Below, piece after piece: positions 6,009 through 11,155 of a stretch of 11,155 bases of DNA (its first letter is position 1; every line of letters starts with the position of its first letter). The stretch is from Baffinella frigidus (taxonomy: Eukaryota > Cryptophyceae > Cryptomonadales > Baffinellaceae), in NCBI GenBank assembly GCA_026770585.1, contig MU646527.1, positions 470,250 through 481,404 of the forward strand. The letters run 5' to 3'. The translations under genes were made by a program, and so were the position numbers. Under the pieces are notes generated by a model. It saw only the letters and a list, made by a program, of their open reading frames with translations, searched no databases and was not told the origin of the DNA.

Positions 6009-6160
6009 TAGCTCTGTCCCAGTTTAATTTGGGCTCGTAGATATTTCGCCCCCCCCGAAATTTTTCAGGTGAGTTGTGACACCCCCCCATGAAATTTACT
6101 TGTGAAATTTCGGGGGGGGGGGGGATATCTACGAGCCCAAATTGAACTGGGACAGAGCTA
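6009..6160. mobile_element. F3 fold-back element with C8/G12 tracts and 7-bp target duplication
   Basis: The arms TAGCTCTGTCCCAGTT... (6009-6044) and ...AACTGGGACAGAGCTA (6125-6160) are complementary with one mismatch over 36 bases. Inside them come a CCCCCCCC tract followed by GAAATTT, and GAAATTTC followed by twelve G. GGTTCTC lies directly on both sides (6002-6008 and 6161-6167), a convincing target duplication. No coding capacity. Confidence 0.9.
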
Positions 6161-6167
6161 GGTTCTC

Positions 6168-6377
6168 GTGTGCCGGCGCGTTCCTAATGCCGAAACCTGA
6201 AGCTAGAGTGGGACTTAAGTTGGTGCCTTGCGGTGGACTTAGCTTTCTGAAATAAGGCTTGCTTTAAAAAGCAAGTTGGGGTGTTTCAAAGGGGGTTTAA
6301 TTTGTACTGAGTCGCTTCCAAATAGTTCCTCCTTCAACGTTGGCCTTCTGCATTATTCTCCCCTGGGAACTCCTACC
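6168..6377. other. No gene; small hairpin
   Basis: The only structure I see is CTTGCTTT-AA-AAAGCAAG at 6258-6275, a perfect 8-bp stem. An open frame starting at 6276 has no recognisable motif. Confidence 0.5.
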
Positions 6378-6539
6378 AGCCCTGGGAGGTGGCTCAAATG
6401 GTGCTCTGGAACAGAAATCTTAAAAGTTATTTTTAGTACAAAATGTGTTAACTCAAGTCGCAGAGACCCCAGATCTGGGGTCTCTGCAAGGTGAATCGAA
6501 AATGTTTCAGGGCACTATTTGAGTCACCTCCCAGGGCTA
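6378..6539. mobile_element. F4 fold-back element
   Basis: The arms AGCCCTGGGAGGTGGCTCAA (from 6378) and TTGAGTCACCTCCCAGGGCT (to 6539) pair over about 35 bases with a few mismatches. The interior includes AGAAATCTTAAAAGTT, a GTACAAAATG word and the perfect palindrome described separately. No target duplication could be assigned. Confidence 0.82.
6460..6487. repeat. 28-bp perfect palindrome
   Basis: GCAGAGACCCCAGA is followed immediately by its exact complement, TCTGGGGTCTCTGC, with no loop. It is near the centre of F4. It may be a cruciform or binding site, or the apex of the fold-back. Confidence 0.95.
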
Positions 6540-7073
6540 GTGGTCGGAGGCGGGCCCATACTGCCTTTTTGTTTACCCACCTGGATGAGGATTTGTACCA
6601 CGGATCGGCCACTTTTGAATACTGGTCAAGACATCCTCCCCGAAATTGACTTTTGGCCAAAAGTCTATTTTCGACGAATTGGTCTTTGGCCTGGGCTGAG
6701 CACTGAGCCCGAGGATTTTGCGAGTGTGTGCAGGGGAGAAAACACCCACTCAAGGCTGCAAACGTGACTATTTTAAAATAGGAATTTCTTTACAAGTGAA
6801 GAAAAAAGAGGTGTGTGGTATTTTTTCACAAATAGGCGCGTTTGGTCACGTAGCGCCCATATTTACGGCAGGAACGTGACCAAGCCTGCCCGTGACTGGT
6901 ACTAAATTCAACAATCCAACATTTGAAATACTCCCTCTTCCAACCTCGAGTGGTGAGCCCGAGGATTTTGCGTGTGTGTGCAAGGTGGGAACGCAGGCAC
7001 GCTCGCCAAGGAGCGACGAACGCTCTCGCTGCGAGAGTCTCGCAGGTTTCAGAATCCCCGTGCGACGCTTGTC
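6540..7073. repeat. Diverged I-type sequences and a 31-bp direct repeat
   Basis: 6591-6660 contains ATTTGTACCACGG, CTTTTGAATAC and GAAATTGACTTTTGGCC, the interior words of the introner-like elements. TGAGCCCGAGGATTTTGCG plus GTGTGTGCA occurs at 6704-6734 and 6954-6984 with two mismatches. The second copy is directly preceded by TTTGAAATACTCCC...CGAGTGG (6922-6953), which resembles the right end of the 150-bp I-type elements. A hairpin TTGGTCACGT / ACGTGACCAA lies at 6842-6851 and 6874-6883. Confidence 0.6.
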
Positions 7074-7077
7074 ACTC

Positions 7078-7216
7078 TAATCCGGGAACATAATTTAATT
7101 GAAAAAAATGGGCAACGAAATTTACTACACAGAAGGCTCCTACTGGTAATAGTAAAGCAAATGTGTACTAAAATTCGTCGCCCGTTTTCTTCTAATTAAG
7201 TGATGTTCCCGGATGA
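7078..7216 (+). mobile_element. M1e fold-back MITE-like element
   Basis: The 139-bp element has tips TAATCCGG and CCGGATGA and a perfect 4-bp duplication ACTC (7074-7077 and 7217-7220). Arms: GGGAACATAATTTAATTG and its imperfect complement, with a GGGCAACG/CGTCGCCC stem. The core is TTTACTACAC, TACTGGTAATAGTAAA, GTGTACTAAAATT. It interrupts a minus-strand reading frame described in the next entry. Confidence 0.88.
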
Positions 7217-7351
7217 ACTCAGTGCACAGGTTTCTCGAAGTTTACAGAGTCCCCGTATAGCCATTTCGGCAGGACTTGCTCTCGGTTTGCCGTTCTCGAT
7301 TTGCCGAAGTGCCGACTCGACGTCCCAATCGGGAGAACGCTCCAGCAGGGA
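7217..7351 (-). CDS. Exon-like frame P1, unknown family
   Basis: After CTCCAG at 7352, 45 codons are open: SLLERSPDWDVESALRQIEN and onward with SPAEMAIRGLCKLRE. I do not recognise the family. The layout S-L-L-x-R-(x)-P-D-x-D-V ... S-P-x-x-(x)-E-M ... R is shared with P2 381 bases upstream, so the two look like duplicated exons. M1e cuts the frame exactly between codons. If M1e and one ACTC are disregarded, the frame stays open for another 40 codons to 6954, where an I-type end begins. The codons are GC-rich like TsaD. It may be a gene exon, an interrupted relic or chance. Confidence 0.35.
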
Positions 7352-7437
7352 CTGGAGCTTCGGGGCGGAAAGGCGAGGAGCTGCGTGGGGGACAGGTGCT
7401 GCGGGCCTTTCTGACCTGACGCCCACGTGCAGCATTA

Positions 7438-7570
7438 ACTTAGTTACTAGTCACTAGTTACTACTTACTAGGCATCACTAGTTACTACTTACTAGGCACT
7501 AATTACTAGTTACTAGTTACTAGTTACTAGTTAATAGTTACTACGTGTGTTACTAGCTACTAGGTATTAC
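7438..7570. repeat. TTACTAG minisatellite
   Basis: Units of 7-8 bases (TTACTAG, TTACTACT, TCACTAG) run in tandem. ACTAGTTA and TTACTAGT words resemble the centre of the M1 core. The array lies between P2 and P1 and would be intronic if those frames are exons. Confidence 0.92.
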
Positions 7571-7732
7571 TTCACTCGTCGTCCTGCGCGACGCGAGAAA
7601 GGCCTTTCGGACGACCATCATCTCGTCGTCCGGCGAGGTGGAAAACGTGCGTTTCGCACGTACGACCTCGCACGCGGAAAGGAGAGCCTTCAGGCCCGCG
7701 GGCACGTCCCCATCGGGACGCCGCAGCAGGGA
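7571..7732 (-). CDS. Exon-like frame P2, unknown family
   Basis: Exactly 54 codons are open between an AG at 7733 (TATATATAG) and a possible donor GAA|GTAATA at 7570. They begin SLLRRPDGDVPAGLKALLSA and later have SPDDEMMVVRKAFLASRR. Both edges are phase 0, as is the start of P1, so splicing P2 to P1 over the 219-base minisatellite interval would keep frame. A better acceptor by sequence, TTTTTCTTTCAG near 7754, leads into a stop in this frame. Homology to P1 is visible at DNA level (CCATCGGGA ... AGCAGGGACT). Function unknown. Confidence 0.35.
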
Positions 7733-7767
7733 CTATATATATATGTACACAGTCCTGAAAGAAAAAC

Positions 7768-7798
<31 letters not shown>
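7733..7798. repeat. AT microsatellites around an acceptor-like word
   Basis: Short TATATATATA at 7734-7744 and a longer run at 7769-7798 flank AGTCCTGAAAGAAAAACAGG. On the minus strand this reads CCTGTTTTTCTTTCAGGACT, a textbook-like pyrimidine tract and AG. Confidence 0.9.
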
Positions 7799-7801
<3 letters not shown>

Positions 7802-7867
7802 TCTTCGACCCGGAAAGGTTGTTGTTCGAAGACGTACGCGAGGTGCTGCGCAGCAGATGTGCTGCCC

Positions 7868-7970
7868 CTGAGGGGTTCACCCTGAGGGGTTCAGTTCTCC
7901 GAGACCCCGAGGGATTCAGGGTACCCCGAGAGGTTCGAGGTACCCTGAACCCCTCGGGGTCTCGGAGAAC
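7868..7970. repeat. 32-bp-arm hairpin with preceding tandem repeat
   Basis: 7894-7925 and 7939-7970 are complementary with one mismatch around a 13-base loop; the arms start GTTCTCCGAGACCCCGAGG. Directly before is a two-unit tandem CCTGAGGGGTTCA (7868-7893), and the same word is inside the arms. It may be a small MITE or a strong RNA hairpin. No target duplication seen. Confidence 0.88.
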
Positions 7971-8007
7971 GAAGAACCGGGCTAGGGTCCTAGTACCCCG
8001 CACAGCC

Positions 8008-8280
8008 CATGCACCTCTCGTGCATGCCACTCCAGGCCCTTGGGTGCGGTATTCCGTGCTCGTTCTTGGAGCCGTTTGCTCGTTATTGGAGCCGTTTTTG
8101 TGCTAAAAATTGACTTTAGAGAAAGTTTCCCCATCAAAAATGACGTTTGAACCCCCCCCCCTCCAGCCCTGCGTGGGAGAGGCTGGTGACGCTTGACGCT
8201 GTCGTGTCTGCATGCTCGCTTCGACAAGGTGCCTTTCTCTCTCCCTTTCTCTCCCCCTCCACCCCCCCCTCTCTCTCTCC

Positions 8281-8321
<41 letters not shown>

Positions 8322-8431
8322 GCAGCATCCTGTCCCGCGACGTGATCCTAGAGAGCGAGACGTTCTCCTTCCCCATGGGTCTGGCAAAACGGCGTACGCT
8401 TCTCCGGGCCCAGGCTCACATGCGCGTTTAA
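8008..8431 (+). CDS. Possible coding stretch split by an I-type element (weak)
   Basis: Upstream of the element, a frame reads PMHLSCM; directly after it (8177) one reads ERLVTLDAVVSACSLRQ. A CT microsatellite follows, then ATCGCAG and, in the same frame as ERLVTLD, SILSRDVILESETFSFPMGL and on to a stop at 8431. The pyrimidine run plus CAG looks like an intron 3' end. The phase of a GGT donor at 8227 does not obviously fit, so the structure is unresolved. No family recognised. This may be chance. Confidence 0.2.
8027..8176. mobile_element. Short I-type element, 150 bp
   Basis: It starts CCACTCCAGGCCC and ends CTCCAGCCCTGCGTGG, with GCGGTATTCC near the left, GGAGCCGTTT twice, then AAATTGACTTT and AATGACGTTTGAACC. 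It has the same length and order as 1439-1588. The sequence after it is GAGAGG, similar to the GAGGGG following the elements at 3220-3345 and 10610-10800. Confidence 0.75.
8236..8322. repeat. CT microsatellite
   Basis: An interrupted C/T tract becomes a pure CT run of about 20 units. The Ser/Leu or Arg/Glu open frames over it are composition artefacts. Confidence 0.97.
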
Positions 8432-8478
8432 TTGGGTCATATGTATATAATACACACACACACATATTAAATATAGAC

Positions 8479-8583
8479 TATCCCTTAAGTGACCAGTAGG
8501 CTCATACGCCCTACGGTAGGGCCCTAGGACCTGCCTAGGACCTCTTGGCCGTCAAATTTGGCGACATGGGCACTTAAGGGATA
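8479..8583. mobile_element. M2c fold-back element
   Basis: 13-base perfect tips TATCCCTTAAGTG and CACTTAAGGGATA enclose the M2 core (CCCTACGGTAGGGCCCTAGGACC and CCTAGGACC). The middle arms pair poorly. No 9-bp duplication is visible. A short CA/TA microsatellite (8450-8465) lies just before it. Confidence 0.8.
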
Positions 8584-9038
8584 CATAAGTAGACGGTTGT
8601 ATCGGAGGCGCATGGGCGCCTTTTACGGACCGCACACCGAACGCTTTTCACAGATCTCAATTATTTAAGGCCCGCACACCGCAGGGTTTCAACAGCCGTA
8701 CCTCAATTTCGAGTAGCCCTGTACATGGACATGTATCCTCTCTATCAAAGCAGAATGCCGAGCATGCCCCCCCCCTGACCCCCAGGGGTGGTCGCGGGCT
8801 GCTGGAGCCCTCACGCCTTCTTCTGGCGGAAGGGCTCCGCTCGGGCGCTCTAGAGACACACAGCCATCGTGTGCGAGTAAGGCTTCACTGAGGAGAACAG
8901 GGGTCCGCTGCACGTGCGGGCTTATACCTCCTTATTGTTGGCGTGACTGTGTAAAGTCACTCCGGTCATCCTACACGGGGTTGTATCCCCACACCCATCC
9001 TACCTCGCTTCCTGGCTCGTCACGGCTGTGGATACATT
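8584..9038. other. No recognised gene
   Basis: A minus-strand frame of 74 codons (8689-8913) has no motif I recognise. Small features: GGACCGCACACCG and GGCCCGCACACCG repeated at about 8625 and 8668, and GTGACT/AGTCAC around 8943-8961. GC-rich but without clear exons. Confidence 0.45.
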
Positions 9039-9160
9039 TACAGGGGTGCCTCGCTCGTAAGAAAGCGCCAAATCCCCTAGGACCACCATAGGGCCCTAGG
9101 CATAGGCCTACTGTACGGTCCTGGGAGGAGCGGGTTTCTCATGAGCGAGGTACCCCTGTA
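9039..9160. mobile_element. M2d fold-back element
   Basis: The arms TACAGGGGTGCCTCGCTCGT and ATGAGCGAGGTACCCCTGTA pair with few mismatches. The core is CCCCTAGGACCACCATAGGG, CCCTAGGCATAGGCCTACTG, GGTCCT. It is a close relative of M2e (same arms and core), so the two diverged recently. Confidence 0.87.
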
Positions 9161-9200
9161 TTCAACACTATCAAGCATCCAGTGCCAGCATCATGAGATT

Positions 9201-9232
9201 TTGCCATTGTTAATTGGAATTAACAATGGCAA
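9201..9232. repeat. 15-bp perfect hairpin
   Basis: TTGCCATTGTTAATT-GG-AATTAACAATGGCAA is a perfect stem with a 2-base loop. Outer CATCAT/ATGATG words continue it imperfectly. No poly-T or coding context supports a terminator. Confidence 0.93.
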
Positions 9233-9275
9233 TGATGAATTCTTCCCCATGGCCAAGAGACGCTGAAACCGCGCT

Positions 9276-9757
9276 ATCTCAGATTTCGCTCGCTTTACAA
9301 ACTACGCGAGGAAGGTCTCCGTCTGCGACGCCGGCTCCAAAAGTCGATAGTTGAGTACCATCGTCGTCAACTTTTGGCATATAAAGACCTTTATTACTAC
9401 CAACACCGTCCAGCTTTATCTCAGATTTTGATCGCTGTAAACACTACGCGAGGAAGGTCTCCGTCTGCGACGCCCGACGCGTCCTCGCGCTCAAACAACG
9501 CCATAAGTTGACGGTCACACCACACGGTGGGCTATGAACCTTTCATCAAAAGTCAACTTGCCTTGAGGCAAACTTTGAGGATTTTCTGGTGCAATTTGGT
9601 CACGCAACACCCTGAATTCCAGCCCCAACGAAACATTCGTAGCCCACCGTGTGAAGTTGACGGTTTGGTCCCAGCACCGTCAACGTCTGGCATAGAAAGA
9701 CCTTTATTACTACCAAGACCGTCCAGCTATTCGAGGAAGGTCTCGGTCTGCGACGCG
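9276..9757. repeat. Diverged tandem repeat with a mobile insertion
   Basis: ATCTCAGATTT...GCGAGGAAGGTCTCCGTCTGCGACGCC occurs at 9276-9332 and 9418-9474, and its end again at 9731-9757. GGCATATAAAGACC plus TTTATTACTACCAA occurs at 9377-9416 and 9689-9728. The basic unit is about 142 bp; the second unit is enlarged by the element at 9521-9653. The unit is not clearly coding. Confidence 0.85.
9521..9653. mobile_element. F6 inverted-repeat insertion with flanking repeat
   Basis: 18-base tips CACACGGTGGGCTATGAA and TTCGTAGCCCACCGTGTG (one mismatch) bound it. AAGTTGACGGT lies at 9505-9515 and directly after the right tip at 9654-9664, an 11-base direct repeat with 5 extra bases (CACAC) on the left. 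The parallel unit at about 9346-9370 lacks the insertion. The interior has AAAGTCAACTTGCC and an AACTTGCCTTGAGGCAA hairpin-like word. Confidence 0.82.
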
Positions 9758-10074
9758 GGCTCCCCGGGCGAGAGGGCGTCCTCACGTTGCGTCGCGGACC
9801 GCGGACGCGACGCCGAGTGCGCCGACCTGATCGCCAGGGGGAAACTTACGTTTTGTACCAGGAAACGGGGTTATAATACATGTACGGGGCGGATAAGGTA
9901 AGTCCGCCGACCTGCAGGGCGCCCGTTAGAATGCCGGTTTTGTACCAGAGAGGGTACCGAATCAGGACCCCTCCCGGTGCAAACCAACAATCTGTCAAGT
10001 CCGTAAAGGAGAAGAGGCCCTCTCGTTGCGTTGCTGTCCGCGGACGTGAGGCCTGCAGAGCCGAGGGACAGTGG
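9758..10074. repeat. GC-rich interval with a repeated Arg/Cys-coding word
   Basis: CGTTGCGT...CCGCGGACG occurs at about 9785-9808 and 10024-10046; on plus both can be read RCVA-RGR-(D/E)A, but no longer protein context supports a gene. TTTTGTACCA occurs at 9851-9860 and 9938-9947. No gene called. Confidence 0.45.
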
Positions 10075-10149
10075 GCTAGGGTTTAGGGTTTAGGGTTTAG
10101 GGTTTAGGTTTTAGGTTCTAGGTTTGAGGGTTTGAGGGTTTAGGGTTTA
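10075..10149. repeat. Interstitial telomere-like array (TTTAGGG)n
   Basis: About four perfect TTTAGGG units are followed by variants (TTTTAGG, TTCTAGG, TTTGAGGG) and TTTAGGG again. This is the plant/algal and dinoflagellate type telomere repeat, G-rich strand on plus. Confidence 0.93.
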
Positions 10150-10247
10150 CCGAGGGCGCGCCCACGGGCCTCTGTTCTCCTCTTAGGACTGTACAGATCG
10201 TTCGGGCAAGGCCCCAGGTGTCCTGATTCCGACCCCTTCCCGGTACA

Positions 10248-10357
10248 GGGGTACCTCGCTCATAAGAAACCGCCCCCCCCCTAGGACCACCATAGGACCC
10301 TAGGCATAGGCCTACTGTGGGGTCCTAGGGGGAGTCGGTATCCTATGAGCGAGGTAA
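10248..10357. mobile_element. M2e fold-back element with 9-bp duplication
   Basis: GGGGTACCTCGCTCATAAG pairs with CTATGAGCGAGGTAA, around the same core as M2d (CTAGGACCACCATAGG, CCCTAGGCATAGGCCTACTG). CCCGGTACA lies on both sides (10239-10247 and 10358-10366). The 9-bp length equals the duplication at M2b. The right tip lacks the last few paired bases. Confidence 0.85.
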
Positions 10358-10363
10358 CCCGGT

Positions 10364-10558
10364 ACAAACCGCGCTTTCCCAAACGACGGCACAGGTTCAC
10401 GCGAGGAGTACTCACCCGGAACCTGGTTGGGTGGTTATCCGCGAAGGAGGGCGCTGGAGGCCGATTCCCATGCACTCTGTAAAGTCCAGAAAGAAAAACA
10501 GGTCCCCGCGTCCGTAGGGGCATAGGGTTGTTCCTACAGCCTCACCGGAGCCTGGTTG
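10364..10558. other. M2 fragment and short duplications, no gene
   Basis: TCCGTAGGGGCATAGGG...TTCCTACAG at 10510-10538 matches the left arm of M2a near 192-222 and is probably a fragment. ACTCACCCGGAACCTGGTTG (10410) recurs diverged as CCTCACCGGAGCCTGGTTG (10540). TCCAGAAAGAAAAACAGG at 10486 repeats the acceptor-like word at 7753. Confidence 0.55.
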
Positions 10559-11010
10559 ATATCTGGAGGGGCGGTACCGAGGCCTGGCCCTCTCTTGGCG
10601 GAGAGCAAGCCGCGCCAGGTCATAAGTCGGATTTTCATTTTACTACACCATCTAAGGGTAAAGTTGATTCACACCAGGGAAACACGCCAAAAATGCTGGG
10701 AATTGAAGCCCTTCGTGGGCGCTACAACGTTTTTTTGTACCACGAAACACTTTTCGCGCGAAACGTTGCGTGTGAAATCCCCACTTGTGACATGGCGTGG
10801 GAGGGGGCTGGAGGGGCGGTACCGAGGCCTGCCCCACGGACAAGGCCCAGTGAAGCGGCGTTGTTCGTTGGTCTTGGAGGAGACAGCGCCCCCGTTTTCA
10901 AGGAGCACACGCACCGCCGCCCCGTGACCCTAGTGGCCGCGGTTCTCCCAGCGGAGAGCAAGGAGGGGGCTGGAGGGGCGGTACCGAGGCCTGGCCCACG
11001 GGCCGCGGTT
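10559..11010. repeat. Three copies of a GC-rich unit around GGAGGGGCGGTACCGAGGCC
   Basis: TGGAGGGGCGGTACCGAGGC occurs near 10563, 10809 and 10971, each followed by CTGGCCC or CTGCCCC. Two copies are preceded or followed by GGCCGCGGTTCTCC and GCGGAGAGCAAG. The first copy carries the element 10610-10800. Frames here are GC-driven and unassigned. Confidence 0.85.
10610..10800. mobile_element. Long I-type element with empty-site paralogue
   Basis: It starts CCGCGCCAGGTCATAAG and ends CACTTGTGACATGGCGTGG; the interior follows 1194-1406 (CATTTTACTACACCATC, GTAAAGTTGATTC, TTTTGTACCACG). The flanks GCGGAGAGCAAG and GAGGGGGCTGGAGG are contiguous at 10951-10975, which defines the insertion to the base. 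By that comparison there is no target duplication. Confidence 0.88.
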
Positions 11011-11090
11011 CTCCTGCCGCAGAGCTGGGCCTGGGTCCTTGTGCCGCTTCGCCCATGGGTCTCGCCTGCGTTGAGGTTTGCGGTTTCGAC

Positions 11091-11155
11091 TTTGGGGTGT
11101 GGGGTGTGGGGTGTGGGGTGTGGGGTTTGGGGTTTGGGGTTTGGGGTTTGGGGTT
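11091..11155. repeat. 7-bp G-rich array, TGTGGGG then TTTGGGG
   Basis: About five units of GGGGTGT change abruptly to five units of GGGGTTT, and the array continues past the window. It is telomere-like in period and strand bias but not a standard telomere sequence. Confidence 0.93.

Noticed and set aside
6460-6487. Intrinsic transcription terminator
   Set aside because: No T-run follows, the window is eukaryotic and the palindrome lies inside a fold-back element.
8212-8499. GSGKT word resembling a Walker A motif in a plus-strand frame near 8385
   Set aside because: There is no flanking P-loop NTPase sequence; the word is in a different frame from the more coherent ERLVTLD/SILSRDV frame and is probably chance.
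8689-8913. 74-codon minus-strand frame as a small gene
   Set aside because: Pro/Ala/Arg-rich composition in GC-rich DNA, no motif, no splice or start context beyond chance.
9276-9757. CRISPR-like array of repeated units
   Set aside because: There are only two or three diverged long units with no regular short repeat-spacer pattern, and the window is eukaryotic.

Overview
Eukaryotic nuclear DNA, probably from a protist. The one gene I can name, an organellar-type TsaD/Qri7/OSGEPL1 (tRNA t6A synthesis), lies on the minus strand and is split by introns. The rest is packed with microsatellites, 7-bp telomere-like arrays including TTTAGGG, and about 25 small fold-back (inverted-repeat) elements. 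Two introns of the gene appear to use GC-AG boundaries, and 126-bp introner-like elements lie inside it. These traits would fit an alga or a dinoflagellate-lineage protist (Amoebophrya and Symbiodiniaceae are known for introners and non-GT donors), but the window alone does not settle the taxon.

Layout. 1-2250: AT and GA/GT microsatellites and a chain of fold-backs (M2a, M1a, M2b, two long I-type elements, F1, M1b). 2386-4189 (minus): the N-terminal half of TsaD in three phase-consistent exons. Its second intron (722 bp) is a pile-up of two M1 elements, two introner-like elements and a broken duplicate of the next exon. The C-terminal half of TsaD was not found. 4190-4823: upstream sequence with two palindromic repeats, then degenerate minisatellites and a CCCCTAA array. 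4824-6950: no recognisable gene; a 642-bp inverted-repeat element, a C/G-tract fold-back with target duplication and a 28-bp perfect palindrome. 6954-7732 (minus): two exon-like reading frames that look like a tandem exon duplication, of unknown family, one interrupted by M1e. 8008-8431 (plus): a weaker possible coding stretch split by an I-type element. 8479-10363: more M2 elements, a diverged tandem repeat with an inserted element, and a TTTAGGG array. 10510-11155: three copies of a GC-rich repeat, one carrying an I-type insertion for which another copy serves as the empty site, then a TGTGGGG/TTTGGGG array running off the window.

The most interesting signal is the fold-back population. Family M1 has constant 8-bp tips near T(T/C)ATCCGG, a constant ~60-bp core (ACTACAC ... 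ACTAGTAATATTAAA ... GTGTAGT) and 4-bp target duplications. The arms joining tip to core are self-complementary within each copy but unrelated between copies. Family M2 does the same with a different core and 9-bp duplications. This implies a process that replaces or rewrites both arms together, such as snap-back copying, arm capture or arm-to-arm conversion.

All calls come from reading the sequence by eye. No alignments, database searches or expression data were available.
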